Source of the DNA: Phocoena phocoena
Lineage: Eukaryota > Chordata > Mammalia > Artiodactyla > Phocoenidae
Reading direction: 5' to 3'
DNA length: 64,000 nucleotides
Assembly: GCF_963924675.1 (NCBI RefSeq)
Contig: NC_089240.1
Span: 117,185,680 to 117,249,679 of the forward strand
This document shows, piece after piece, positions 1 to 9,625 of this stretch (the stretch's first letter is position 1; every line of letters begins with the position of its first letter). A program made the translations under genes and the position numbers. The notes beneath the pieces were generated by a model. It did not search any database and had not been told where the DNA came from. It saw only the letters and a program-made list of their open reading frames with translations.

Positions 1-104
1 AATGACCACAATGGTCCTCAGTTGAGGACACAAGGATTAACAAAGCAGAAGAACTCGTTACCCTATCCTACTAAGGTATTATCATACTAAGGACAATTAG
101 CAGC

Positions 105-300
105 AGCATTATTAATATTTACTCTTATCTATTGAATGCTTACCTTGGGACAGGCACTTTCCAACACGCATATAATACTCTGAACAATTCTAGGAGACGG
201 GTATTATGATTTCTACTTACATTATCAGCTATGTGACCTTGACTACATTATTTTACCTCTCAGTTCCTCTACCGACTCGGTAAAATGGCGCCTATGGGAA
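105..300. mobile_element. Two MIR fragments, head to head
   Basis: Bases 105-215 read like the reverse complement of the 3' half of MIR (a GAATGCTTACC..GGACAGGCACT block, then the region that precedes the ACAGATGAGGAAAC motif). Bases 225-300 read like the forward MIR core, with CAGCTATGTGACCTTGA followed by a CCTCTCAGTTCCTC block. The two pieces point away from one another, so this is two copies or one rearranged copy. Both are strongly diverged. MIRs are dead, ancient tRNA-core SINEs. Confidence 0.5.
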
Positions 301-514
301 CTGTCAGGTCATCACAGGTGCAAACACACGCAAGGGGCATACACCAATGTCAGGTGAAAAAAACCCAATGATTTGTCACTATGTGTTTGTGAGCAAACTT
401 GGTCTGTGCTTGAGAGACTCTTAGCAGTGTTGGGCATTTCAAATGCGGGCTGACATTGCCAACGGCACCCAAATGGCTACGGTGGAGCTTCGGTGTAGAG
501 GAAAGATCGCTGAA

Positions 515-556
515 CACTGAGGCCTGGATGTGGGCTCCAGTTCAACTACTTAGTCT
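515..556 (+). mobile_element. MIR-like fragment, left part, split by an L1
   Basis: The phrase GGATGTGGGCTCCAGTTCAA followed by CTACTTAG resembles the MIR core. It appears to continue after the L1 at 1467 with GGCACTTAACCTCTCTGAGA, which is the next part of the same core. The L1 would therefore have landed inside this MIR. The match is weak because both halves are short. Confidence 0.4.
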
Positions 557-568
557 CTGGGAGACGTT

Positions 569-1454
569 TTTTTCCCAGGACTTTATTTTTTAAGTTTTTT
601 CCCTTTCTAAAAAAATTTACTATAGTTGATTTACAATATTGCATTAGTTTCAGGTGTACATCTTCAGATTCTTCTCCATTATAGGTTATTACAAGAATAT
701 AGAAGAATATAGTTCCCTATGCTATACAGTAAATCCTTGTTGTTTATCTATTTTATTTATAGTGATGTGTATCTGTTAATCCCATACTCCTAATTTATCC
801 CTCCCCCTCCCCTTTCCCCTTTGATAACCATAAGTTCCTTTTCTATGTCTGTGAGTCTGCTCCTATTTTGTAAATAAGTTGATTTGCATTATTTTAAAAA
901 AATTTTTATTGGAGTATAGTTGATTTACAATGTTGTATTAGTTTCAGTTGTACAGTGTATTTTTTTTTAGATTCTACATATAAGCAATATCATGATATTT
1001 GTCTTTCTCTGCCTGACTTACTTCATTTAGTATGATAATCTCTAGTTGCATCCATGTTGCTGCAAATGGCATTATTTTGTTCTTTTTTATGGCTGTGTAG
1101 TATTCCATTTTGTGTATATATATTTCACATCTTTATCCTTTCATCTGTTGATGGACATTTAAGTTGCGTCCATGTCTTGGCTACTGTAAATAGCGCTGCT
1201 ATGAACATTGGTGTGCATGTATCTTTTCAAATTAGTTTTCTCAGGATATATGCCCAGGAGTGGGATTGCTGGATCATATGGTAGCTCTATTTTTAGTTTT
1301 TTAAGGAACCTCCATACTGTTCTCCATAGTGGCTGCACCAATTTACATTCCCACCAACAGTATAGGAGGGTTCCCTTTTCCCCACACCCTCTCTAGCATT
1401 TATTAATTGTAAACTTTTTGATGATGGCCATTCTGACCAGTGTGAAGTGATACA
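569..1454 (-). mobile_element. 5'-truncated L1 (3' UTR and ORF2 C-terminus)
   Basis: The reverse strand contains the end of L1 ORF2 followed by an artiodactyl/cetacean-type L1 3' UTR. The complement includes the familiar blocks for CAGGATATATGCCCAGGAGT, CCATACTGTTCTCCATAGTG and CATCCATGTTGCTGCAAATG. The element is flanked by CTGGGAGACGTT at 557-568 and CTGGGAGACTTT at 1455-1466, an 11/12 target-site duplication, so it is a true retrotransposition event truncated at its 5' end. A second copy of the terminal motif TATAGTTGATTTACAAT lies inside the UTR (about 618-660 and 904-955). No coding capacity remains. Confidence 0.9.
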
Positions 1455-1507
1455 CTGGGAGACTTTAAAGAAGGCAACAAGGCACTTAACCTCTCTGAGA
1501 TTTCTCT

Positions 1508-1690
1508 GGAGACAGACTAAGTGGGTTTGAATCTCAGTTCTGCCACTTGCTAAATTTGTGACTTTAAATAAATTATTTCAAATTTTTGAGTCTTAATGTC
1601 CTTATCCATGAAAGATAGTACCTAGTTCATAGATTTCATAAGATCTAACATAGATCCTTAGATAAGGAAGAAGACTTGGCATTTAGAAAT
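1508..1690 (+). mobile_element. MIR SINE
   Basis: Bases 1520-1600 carry the MIR core order: GGGTTTGAATCTCAGTTCTG, CCACTTGCTAAATTTGTGAC, then a degenerate TTGAGTCTTAATGTCCTTAT (equivalent of CTCAGTTTCCTCATC) and CATGAAAGATAGTACC. The 3' part fades out by about 1690. It is ancient and nonfunctional. Confidence 0.75.
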
Positions 1691-1814
1691 TATCTAAATC
1701 TATTTTGTATTCAATGACCAAATAAAAAAGATGCCTCTAGAAATGGTTAGAATCAATTATGAAGTATATTAAAGTCAATTAGGGCTGAGTGATAGAGATA
1801 CTATCAATAATCCA

Positions 1815-2290
1815 TTATATTTGACAGTGTGTGTCAAGGACCTTAAACATATGCATAGATTTAAAACAGTCATTCTACTAGGAATTTATAACAAGAAAAT
1901 AATCAGTCAAAATACAGTCAAATTGATTCATGGTAGAACTATGTATAATTGGTTTTGAAATAGCAAAAACTGAAAGCAGAAAAATGTCCAGTAATCAAAG
2001 ATCGGTTAAATGAATTATGGTAGAGTTGTGTGGTAAGTAACCATGAAAATGCTTTCAACAAAATTTAGTGACTTGAAAATATGCTCACAATAGAGGTTAA
2101 TATTAAAAGCAGAGTACAAAGCCATGAATACAGCCTGTTCATTAAAATATTTTATCTATCTACCCATCCAGGGTAAAGACTTGGAGAAAATGTACCAGAT
2201 ATAATAGGCATCTCTAGGTTAAGGTATTATGGATAATTTTTATTCTTATTGTTGTTTTCTTCATTATATTTTATCTTCTTTAAATGTGCC
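1815..2290 (+). mobile_element. Old L1 (L1M-type) ORF2 end and 3' UTR
   Basis: The block ACTAGGAATTTATAACAAGA AAATAATCAG, the GGTTAAATGAATTATGGTA motif and the CTCACAATAGAGGTTAA block follow the order seen at the end of ORF2 in old mammalian L1s. The tail TGGATAATTTTTATTCTTAT is typical of the matching 3' UTR. No frame is open. The subfamily is not assigned. Confidence 0.7.
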
Positions 2291-2304
2291 ATAATAGTTA
2301 AGTA

Positions 2305-2560
2305 TAGAGGCAGGATTTGGTGGCAGTAAAGTGTGAAGTTTCCAGTGTCAGAAGACCCAGGTTCTAATTCTAGCATTACCACTTCCCAGCTCTGTGAACC
2401 TGAACAAGACACTGGATTTCTTTGGACCTCACTTTCCTTCTAAGTTAAATGGAAATCATAATATTTACCACAGAAAGTTGTTGGGAAGATTAGTCAATGC
2501 ATGCAAAACACTGAGCCCAGTCCTGAGCTCTTAGCATGTACTCAAAAGCATAAGTCATTG
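2305..2560 (+). mobile_element. MIR SINE
   Basis: The core is well preserved: GAAGACCCAGGTTCTAATTC, then CTCTGTGAACCTGAACAAGA, then a CTCACTTTCC block, then ATGGAAATCATAATATTTAC and GTTGTTGGGAAGATTAGTCA. The 3' LINE-like end GAGCCCAGTCCTGAGCTCTT closes it. It is close to full length. Confidence 0.85.
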
Positions 2561-2569
2561 TTATGTATT

Positions 2570-3619
2570 CCTTTTAAAATCAGAAAGAAAATGTTACTTT
2601 AAAAATAGCTCTGGACTTCAATCAATACCTACGGTCGGTCATAGGCCCCAGGTATTTTGTTTGCCTAGCAGCTTGTTGGATAGCAAAAGATGAGCAGAAC
2701 AAGAAACTACTTAAATAAAGGCCCCATCTAAAACACAACACAGAAAACTTGTCCTTTTGAAAGGATTTATACTCCAAAGGCCCTATGAGAAAGACACAAA
2801 GAGTGTGAGCACAGAGCTAGCAAAATCAGACCCCGGCTTCCTGGGATATTTATCGAGGGTTTGTCCTTTATGACCACACTGAATGTTTTCACCATATCCT
2901 GCATTTTGATATTCTGTGGGAAGGTGATGGTGCCAGGTGTCCATCAGTAATCCTTTCCAAATGACATGTCAGGCTGTACCACATCCATCCATCAGCTTCC
3001 TTACACAAACTCAGGGTACCAAAGGACACTGGGCAAGGCGCTACATGCACTGAACTGTAAGTAGTTCATCAATCACTCTCCAGAAACCAGGGCAGGGAAA
3101 ATGATTCCCTCCTTCTCCAGGAAGTAATCAGCCCTAAGTAAGATGATACAGAGTCCTTTAGAGATGCCGTCCTCACAACCCAGTGCCAGGTCAGGAAGCA
3201 GGAGATGGACTGAGTTCAGACACAGAAAGAAATGTAGACAGTTCACCAAAGCACTGTACATAGAGGAAGCAGCGTCCAACATAGATGATGGTCAGATACT
3301 GAGTCAATTGACTGAAGATGCCAAACCAGAGCAGATGTAAGGTGGGGAATCAGAGTCTGAGGATTCAATTTCAGATTGGCAATGGCTCAATGCACAAGAA
3401 GGCTGAACACAGGTAATAAGATACCAAGAGATTTGCACGGGAGGGAGGCGCACCTCTCCTTGTTCGGTTATTCAGGTACAATCTGGGTACTCTCGACAAC
3501 TTCAGGAAAGCTCCCTGGGAAGAACACTCCCAAAGCCAAATAACTGCCCTGGGAAATGATGCAAAAACACTACTGCAAAACTGTAAATGCTCACCAGATT
3601 CACTAGAGTCTGGGGGTTC
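2570..3619. other. No recognised feature (about 1 kb)
   Basis: I see no repeat family or exon here. A plus-strand frame at 3143-3340 ends with a charged, rather protein-like stretch (FRHRKKCRQFTKALYIEEAA), but it lacks a convincing acceptor and I recognise no family. Around 2840-2930 the sequence is moderately complex and unique, which leaves room for conserved noncoding DNA. Confidence 0.4.
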
Positions 3620-3895
3620 TCCCAGACTCCATGCTCTCTTCTTCCTGAGCACACAGCTAGGTGACATTGCCCAGTCACCCTTGCAGCTGGATATGGTCAT
3701 GTGACTGAGTACAGGCCAATAGAATGTGAGATGAAGTGACTCTAAAACCTACTATATGCAACAGCTCCCCTCTCCCTGCCCCAGTTCCTGTTGACCTGCA
3801 TTAGACTGTACGAAAGAAACAAACTTTTACTGTTTCCAGCCACTGCGTCTTTGGGGTAGTTCATTACAGCACTCAGTCTACCCTGACTATGCAGT
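3620..3895 (+). mobile_element. Ancient LTR-like repeat (MaLR-like)
   Basis: The blocks CCTTGCAGCTGGATATGGTC, ATGTGACTGAGTACAGGCCA ATAGAATG and the ending AACAAACTTTTACTG..GCCACTGCGTCTTTGGGGTAG followed by TTACAGCAC follow an old mammalian LTR. The 3' part resembles the MaLR signature of AATAAA-like, AAGCCACT and TTACAGCAGCC motifs. No internal retroviral region is attached, so it would be a solo fragment. The subfamily is unknown. Confidence 0.5.
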
Positions 3896-3959
3896 TAGTT
3901 AATCATGTTGTTCCCTTCCTCCCTATATGAGCATCACAAGCATACTCCAAAGTTATATC

Positions 3960-4076
3960 TCTTAATTATATTGTCAACTTTCTTTTTAAAATATTTTTTT
4001 CTTCTTGATATAGCAGTAATGCATGCTTACTGTAAGAAATATGGGAAACACTGAACAACACAAAGAAGACAACAAA
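3960..4076. mobile_element. Old LINE-like fragment
   Basis: The run TAGCAGTAATGCATGCTTAC TGTAAGAAATATGGGAAACA resembles a common old mammalian repeat motif (trace of an L1M or DNA element). The related continuation may be 4155-4320 after the inserted SINE, with TCAGAGATAATCAAGGTTGA and a TTTCCTAGGAGTCTTTATA block. The family is not assigned. Confidence 0.35.
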
Positions 4077-4151
4077 GGGGAATTCCCTGGTGGTGCAGTG
4101 GTTAGGACTCCACGCTTTCACTGCTGAGGGCACGGGTTCAATCCCTGGGAC
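4077..4151 (+). mobile_element. tRNA-derived SINE, 5' part only
   Basis: It opens GGGGAATTCCCTGGTGGTGC AGTGGTTAGGACTCC and includes the B-box-like region GGGCACGGGTTCAATCCC. The copy stops right after the B box, so only the tRNA-like promoter part (about 75 bp) is kept. There is no A-rich tail, which suggests a later deletion. Confidence 0.85.
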
Positions 4152-4359
4152 ATTCAGAAGCATCGTCCATTCAGAGATAATCAAGGTTGATATTTTGGTT
4201 CATGTCTTGTCAATATATTTCCTAGGAGTCTTTATATTTGTGTATATTTCAAAACTGGAACCAGGGTGCTCATCATGTAGACTCAATACACATGCTTCCC
4301 CATCACAATTTTTATAGCTGCAGCAGAGATTCTTTAATAAAAATAACATTAACTTTCCG

Positions 4360-5950
4360 ATATATAACAAATAACTAGTTAGAAAACAGAATCAAAGAAA
4401 ATAACCCATTTAAAGTAGCAACAGAAATGATTCTTACTAAAACAATTCTCTCAAGAATATTTATAAATTTCAACAATCCAGATAACATACAAATAGGATT
4501 CTATTTTGAAGCAGCCCAACTTATTCTTAAAGTTCAAGTGGAAACACAACTTGTAAGAAACCCGAGGAAAATTCTGAAAAGAAAGAGTTGTGTGAGGATG
4601 CTAGCAATAATACCTATTAAGATATCATAAAACGTGTGTAATTAACACAGTTTGATGCCATTAAATGAATGGACAAAATTAATGGAACAGAACACAGAAT
4701 CTAGAAATTGCCCAAAATATATCTCTTAAAAATCTGTTTTATTATTAAGGAGGCATTTAAATTCAACAGGGGAAATGAATTATTCAATAAATAGTATTGG
4801 GCCAACTGGCTAAGCATTTGAAAAAGAATTAGGTTGGATACCTGCCCCATTTCTTATACTAAAATAAATACCACGTGGATAAAAATGTTAAATGTTTTCT
4901 TAAAAACTGATACCATTAAAGTAACAAATGTAAACAGGGAAAATTTATTACATTCTCAGAAATGTTTTGTAAGTATGACACATACACCAAGAACCGTTAA
5001 ACAAGAGACAAAGACATTAAAATTTAAAACATTCCATGTATCAAAATACCATGGATACTATGAATAAAATCAAAAGATAAGTGGCAGACAAAATACTTTC
5101 AACATATCTGGGAAAGAATCTAAAACTTTAAAGAGGTTTTATATACCAGTAAAATGAATTTAATAATCCATAAGAAAATGGGTAAGGAACATGTATATAG
5201 AAAAAGAAACGACTCAAATATATGAAAAGATGATCAATTCCCTCATAGCAACAGAGATACAAAATTAAACTAAAACAAATTATCATCTTCCAACTAGAAT
5301 TGAAAAGCATAACCTATACTGTGTTCCAGGATGTGAAGAAACACCCTCATTCATTGTTAGTGGTAATTAAACTGGGACACCCTCTTTGAAGGACAATTTG
5401 GCAGTGTTTATCAACATGGCAAATGTACATACACTTTGATCCAGTGATTCCAGTAATAGCCATTTATCTTATGATTCTACGTGCCCGTGCGCAATGATGT
5501 GTGCATGAAGATAATGCCTTCAAAATTATTTGTAATAGCGAAAGACCGTAAACAACTTTGGGACTGTTTACATAAATTATAGGATATCCATATGTTTGAA
5601 TACCACACAGCCATTAAAAATAATGAAGAAGATCTATTCACACTGAAATGGAAAGATTGCCAAGATACATTGTTAAATAACAAAAACAAGGTTCAAACAG
5701 TGTGTAGAATATGCTATCGTGGTTGTGAAAAAAGGCAGGGAGATAAAAATATACAGATATGCCTGTACGTGAACAGAGTATCTCTCTTGAAAGACACACA
5801 ACATAAGCGAAGTGGTTACTTCTAAGAAGGGTAAGTGGGGAATTGAGAGCGGTGGGAAAGAAGAATTTATTCTTCAGTGTAAAGCTTCAACAGCTTTTGC
5901 CTTTTCCCACATGTGCATGTATTATTAAAATTATAAAGTAAGAAAAAAAG
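4360..5950 (+). mobile_element. Old L1 (L1MB/L1MC-like), ORF2 C-terminal half and 3' UTR
   Basis: The segment follows the order of L1 ORF2 from the region after the reverse transcriptase to the end. Landmarks are AATGGAACAGAACACAGAAT (4683), TTGGGCCAACTGGCTAAGC (4799), GGGTAAGGAACATG (5180), the ATGAAAAGATGATCAA block (5222), GGACAATTTGGCAGTGTTTA (5390) and ACCACACAGCCATTAAAAAT AATGAAGAAGATC (5600). It ends in a UTR with ACATGTGCATGTATTATT. All frames are broken. It is 5' truncated and very old. Confidence 0.8.
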
Positions 5951-6239
5951 CCAAATTTTGGAATCCTCTGTCATGTACATTCTTTGGGAAGTTAGTATTT
6001 CTATGTAAGCACAGAATGCTTGGATTTTTCGGGGTGGGGAAAAATCAGACACAAAATTGTTCCAGCTTAATTTCCCCAATGTATCCAAACTCTAATGTAG
6101 AAAAATCACACATTCCTAATGTGAAAAACAGTTGAGCTACATTTCAGCCATGACTACGGTAAAAGTGAAACAGATACCTGTCAACTGTCCACAGAAGGGC
6201 AAGATCAATAATTATTGGAAAGGGAAGGGTCATGAACAG

Positions 6240-6400
6240 ATAGATGCTGGGCTAGATAGTCTGCACGCACCTTCTCATTTATTCTTGCTGGCAAGGTTGT
6301 GACGTAGGAGTTATCTCCACTGTACAGATGAAGAAACTAGCTCCTAGAGAGGAATGAAATTGCCCAGGGTGACAAGGCTAGTGACTCCGAGGAAGCAAAG
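6240..6400 (-). mobile_element. MIR fragment
   Basis: Read in reverse this is the MIR core. On the plus strand it shows TCTCCACTGTACAGATGAAG AAACTAG, then a GAGAGGAATGAAATTGCCCAG..GTGACAAGGCTAGTGA stretch, which corresponds to the ACAGATGAGGAAACTGAGGC..TTGCCCAAGGTCACACAGCT consensus. Confidence 0.7.
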
Positions 6401-6557
6401 AGGTAACATTCTGTGTCATTTCTGAGAGGTCCACTGATTAAAAAGAACAGGAGATTTTGCCTTTCCTACCAGCTCAGGAGGTATCTAATACAGCAGTGTA
6501 CAGCCCTCGTGCCACCCAAAGGCATTCTTATGCTTACCATTCCTCCTCATCATGAAG

Positions 6558-6680
6558 GACGTGAAGTATTCCTCATCCATAAAATGAGAAGTATCTATTT
6601 AGCAGGGTGGTTACAATGATTCAAAATAAATTATGTGCAGTGCCTGGTACATCATAGATGCTCAACACATGGTGGTCCCT
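6558..6680 (+). mobile_element. MIR fragment, 3' half
   Basis: CCTCATCCATAAAATGAGAA, a GGGTGGTTACAATGATTCAA block and GCAGTGCCTGGTACATCATA GATGCTCAA are the distal MIR landmarks in forward order. The 5' half is not recognisable. Confidence 0.65.
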
Positions 6681-6785
6681 AGCACTGTTCTCATGATCCA
6701 CTGACACTGACAGCCGCGTGGGCAACAGGGGAATCCTGATTCCAGATTATGGAAATATCTGGAAGCAGGATAGTAAAGGTTTTAA

Positions 6786-7056
6786 GAATGTGAGCTCTGT
6801 CTGACTTATCTCATTTAGCAATATGCCCTCAAGGTCCATCCCTGCTGTCCCAAATAGCAGGATTTCATTCTTTCTCATGGCTGAGTAATATCCGAAGATA
6901 GAATATCTATATCTGTACCTATATCTATATATAGCCACACACACACACACACACACACACGCACCCCACATCTTCTTTATCCATTCATCTGCTCAGGGAC
7001 ACTCAGGCTGTTTCCATATCTTGGCTATTGAGAATAATTCTGCAATAAACTCGTCA
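6786..7056 (-). mobile_element. L1 fragment (ORF2 end)
   Basis: In reverse this is the last part of ORF2. The plus strand shows CATGGCTGAGTAATATCC, then a microsatellite, then CACATCTTCTTTATCCATTC ATCTGC and TCTTGGCTATTGAGAATAAT. A (CA)n tract (6936-6960) and TATC-rich repeats have grown at the ATATATAT site that this L1 family normally carries. Confidence 0.8.
6936..6960. repeat. (CA)n microsatellite inside L1
   Basis: About 12 CA units, preceded by an impure TATC/TATA tract (6896-6932). It sits exactly where the L1 consensus has a short alternating TATATATG stretch, so the L1 seeded it. Confidence 0.9.
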
Positions 7057-7475
7057 GTGTTATATGGTATCATTTATATGTGGAATCTAAAAAAGCCAAA
7101 ATCATAGAAACAGAGGGTAGAATAGTAGTTACCAGGGGCTGGGGGGTAGGGGAGTTGAGGAGATGTTGGTCAAAGGGTACAAACTTGCAGTGAGAAGATG
7201 ACTAAGTTCTGGAGATCTAATGCACAGCATTGTGATGGTAGTCGACAATACTACAATATATACTTCAAAGTTGCTAAGAGACTAGATCAAAGTTGTTCTC
7301 ACCACAAAAATGAAATGATGATAATGTGACCTGACAGAGGTGTTAGCTAATTCTATGGTGGTAATCGTATTATGGTGGTAATCATATTGCAATACATAAA
7401 TGTATCAAGTCAACACATACGCCATAAACTTACACAATGTTACCTGTCAACTATACCTCAATTAAAAAAATAATA
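7057..7475 (+). mobile_element. L1MA-like 3' UTR
   Basis: Forward landmarks are ATTTATATGTGGAATCTAAA AAAGCC, AGTAGTTACCAGGGGCTGGG, GAGATGTTGGTCAAAGGGTA CAAACTT, GATCTAATGCACAGCATTGT and the terminal CAACTATACCTCAATTAAAA. This is the classical eutherian L1MA 3' end. It has no coding sequence. Confidence 0.85.
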
Positions 7476-7702
7476 GGGCTTCCCTGGTGGCGCAGTGGTT
7501 GAGAGTCCGCCTGCCGATGCAGGGGACGCGGGTTCGTGCCCCGGTCCGGGAAGATCCCACATGCCGCGGAGCGGCTGAGCCCGTGAGCCCTGGCCGCTGA
7601 GCCTGCGCGTCTGGAGCCTGTGCTCCGCAACGGGAGAGGCCACAGCAGTGAGAGGCCCGCGTACCGCAAAAAAAAAAAAAATAAAAAATAATAATAATAA
7701 TG
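7476..7702 (+). mobile_element. CHR-type tRNA SINE
   Basis: A near-complete copy opening GGCTTCCCTGGTGGCGCAGT GGTTGAGAGTCCGCC, with GGGTTCGTGCCCCGGTCCGG in the B-box region and the body end CAGTGAGAGGCCCGCGTACC. It ends in an A-rich tail with TAA repeats. It is inserted in the A-rich end of the preceding L1MA. The flanking AAAAAATAATA could be its duplication, but low complexity makes this uncertain. The sequence is CpG-rich and little decayed, so it is a younger copy. Confidence 0.95.
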
Positions 7703-7935
7703 CGAGCTCTGGAGTGAGAAAGACCTCTGTCTGTATTTTGATTCCACAACTTCCTAGCTGTGTGACCCTGAACAAGTCATTTAACCGCTCTTAGCCTTCA
7801 TTTCCTCTCCTTAGAAAGGGGATGAGCGTTCACAGGCACCATCTCACAGGTTTGTAAGGATTCAGTGAGATGCTGTGCAGGACTGACTTAGCACAGTGTC
7901 TGGTGCCTAATAAGTGATAGATAAATGTTATGTAC
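7703..7935 (+). mobile_element. MIR SINE, nearly full length
   Basis: Landmarks in order: GCGAGCTCTGGAGTGAGAAA, the GATTCCACAACTTCCTAGCT GTGTGACCCTGAACAAGTCA block, CATTTCCTCTCCTTAGAAAG GGGATGA, and AGCACAGTGTCTGGTGCCTA ATAAGTG. This is one of the best preserved MIRs in the window. Confidence 0.9.
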
Positions 7936-7943
7936 TATTTTTT

Positions 7944-8134
7944 TTATTAATTAATTAATTTATTTATTTTGGCTGCACCGGGTCTTAGTTGCAGCATACG
8001 GGATCTTCGTCGCGGCACGCGGGATCTTTAGTTGCAGCATGCATGCGGGACCTAGTTCCCCCACGAGGGATGGAACCCAGGCCCCCTGCTTTGGGAGCGA
8101 GGAGTCTTACCCACTGGACCACTAGGGAAGTCCC
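7944..8134 (-). mobile_element. tRNA SINE (Bov-tA/CHR relative)
   Basis: Reverse orientation: the plus strand ends GGACCACTAGGGAAGTCCC, the complement of the SINE start, and begins TTTATTTATTTTGGCTGCAC. It is flanked by CTATTTTTT at 7935-7943 and 8135-8143, which fits a 9-bp target-site duplication. It is more diverged than the 7476 copy and is CG-rich. Confidence 0.9.
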
Positions 8135-8439
8135 CTATTTTTTACTCATATGCTTTTCTGTGCTTAGACGGAGACCCCTATGTTTTATACCAGAACTCAT
8201 TGATCATGGCTTTGAACATCCAAGTACAGAGATACTCATAACAAAGGAAAAGGAGAAACATATCAAAAATTGTCACCTCTGCTGTCAAAAATACTACTTA
8301 GTCATCCTCAAATTCCACCCTCTCCATGACCCTCTTCCCCGATCCCACCCGAGGGAGATCTAATTGCTCCTTATTCAGGAGTCCCACGGTACTCTGGTTA
8401 GACTTCTGAGTCAGCATATGTGAGGACCCGTGTGGCTTA

Positions 8440-8560
8440 GTGAGGCTGACCATATAATTTATTGTTCAGATCAAGACACTTTTGAGAGTGAAAAGGGTGC
8501 CATTAATCATTTCACTGGAACAAGAATAAACCAGGACTGTCCCAACAAAATCAAGACAAA
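8440..8560 (+). mobile_element. Interspersed repeat, family unassigned
   Basis: GGCTGACCATATAATTTATT followed by GACACTTTTGAGAGTGAAAA and AAACCAGGACTGTCCCA resembles a dispersed placental repeat I have seen many times. I cannot name it with confidence. Confidence 0.4.
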
Positions 8561-9494
8561 AGTAGCTCTATGCTTAGTGAAATGAAAAGGAGCTTTGGTT
8601 CAGATGAAGCCCTTGTGCATAGTAGGTATTTTAGCAAATGATAACTATAATTTTGTCTACATGTAAATCATGAACCTCTTGGGGTGGAGAGGCCAGGTTT
8701 TAATTACTTTTCCACGTCCCCAGAACCTCACTTACAGGATGCCCGGAAACCATGAGGGGCTTGTTGAACTGGCCAGCAAGTGACACCTGTCACCACCTCC
8801 AGGGCAGGCATCCCACTGCATGCAGGACAGCGGAGAGCATAATGACGCCTGCCCCCAGGAACCACAGTCCCAGGAGATCAATCACGGTTTGAGGTTGCCA
8901 AGATATGACTCACGCAGGTACCAGATGGAGCAACAGTTCACCCCCATGGAGAAGAGACAGAGCAACATCAGCTTCCATGGTGGGCGTCAGCCCCTCCTGG
9001 TCAGCAGGTCCTGGCCCACAGGGAGATGGTCTGCACCCACCACTCTCCTGCTGCAAGCGAAGGACCCGTCCCGCCCCACCAGGAACAGATAGAGCAGTGG
9101 AGTTGACCAGGCACCATATGACACACGTAACCAGAGCAAAGGAGCACGCGTTAAGTCTGAAATGGGGAAAGATCCCCACACAAGGTGTGAGGACTGTATC
9201 TGTGGTAAGGGAGTGTTCCAGGCCCAAGGCCCATTCTTATGTGGCCAAACTGGAGGGAAGGAGTGTCCATAAGACTGCATGCACACACGAGACTGCTTCT
9301 CCCAATGACGCTTAATGAATACGTGTTGGCTGAGTGAACTGGAGTCAATATCACATTCTCTCGTCTGAAGCCTACATCCCTGACTAGGGCTAGCAGGGCT
9401 GTCTGAGAGGGAGAAGCAAATGTCAGCAAGTAGGTGCTGGGAATGGGAATGTCAGGTGGCCCTAAGGGGCTCATAGTTACCTATTGATTGATAT
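8561..9494. other. Mostly unique, GC-richer than surroundings; contains a weak exon candidate
   Basis: No repeat recognised. The GC content rises clearly at 8740-9250. The only structure I can point to is the exon-like block at 8914-9156, listed separately. The rest carries nothing I can name. Confidence 0.4.
8914..9156 (-). other. Exon-like block, unproven
   Basis: On the minus strand TTTCCCCATTTCAG ends at 9157 as a possible acceptor, and the block ends at 8914 before GTGAGT, a strong donor match. The 243-bp interval (81 codons' worth) has one frame open throughout, starting LNACSFALVTCVIWCLVNST, a hydrophobic run. A second frame near the donor reads as another hydrophobic run (MLLCLFSMGVNCCSIWYL). 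I recognise neither. GC-rich DNA readily gives open frames, and no neighbouring exon is visible. It could be a real small exon, a retrocopy remnant or chance. Confidence 0.2.
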
Positions 9495-9625
9495 TTCAAT
9501 TTAATATTCAAACATTCATCAAGTGCTAACTACACGCCAGGCACCAGACACATGGTGACTGAGATTCAGTTCTTGTCCTCACAGAGCTCATGCACGGGGA
9601 CGGTACAGGCAAGGTAACTGGTGAT
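9495..9625 (-). mobile_element. L2 3' end fragment
   Basis: The plus strand has ATTCATCAAGTGCTAACTAC ACGCCAGGCACCAGACACA, then TTGTCCTCACAGAGCTCATG. This is the complement of the L2 3' end (GAGCTCCATGAGGGCAGG..GTGCCTGGCACATAGTAGG). Confidence 0.75.

Noticed and set aside
3143..3340. 65-codon plus-strand frame with protein-like charged end
   Set aside because: No convincing acceptor or donor, short length and no recognised family.
7476..7560. A true tRNA gene
   Set aside because: A- and B-box-like words are present, but they belong to the tRNA-derived head of the SINE. The cloverleaf is not intact and the SINE body follows directly.
7451..7775. Three overlapping minus-strand frames of 95-105 codons
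   Set aside because: They read through the CHR SINE antisense. The same peptides recur at 12794, 18308, 49784 and 50023, wherever the SINE occurs.
8820..9315. Two overlapping plus-strand frames opposite the exon-like block
   Set aside because: They have no splice signals in the right places and are expected in GC-rich DNA. The minus-strand reading has better borders.
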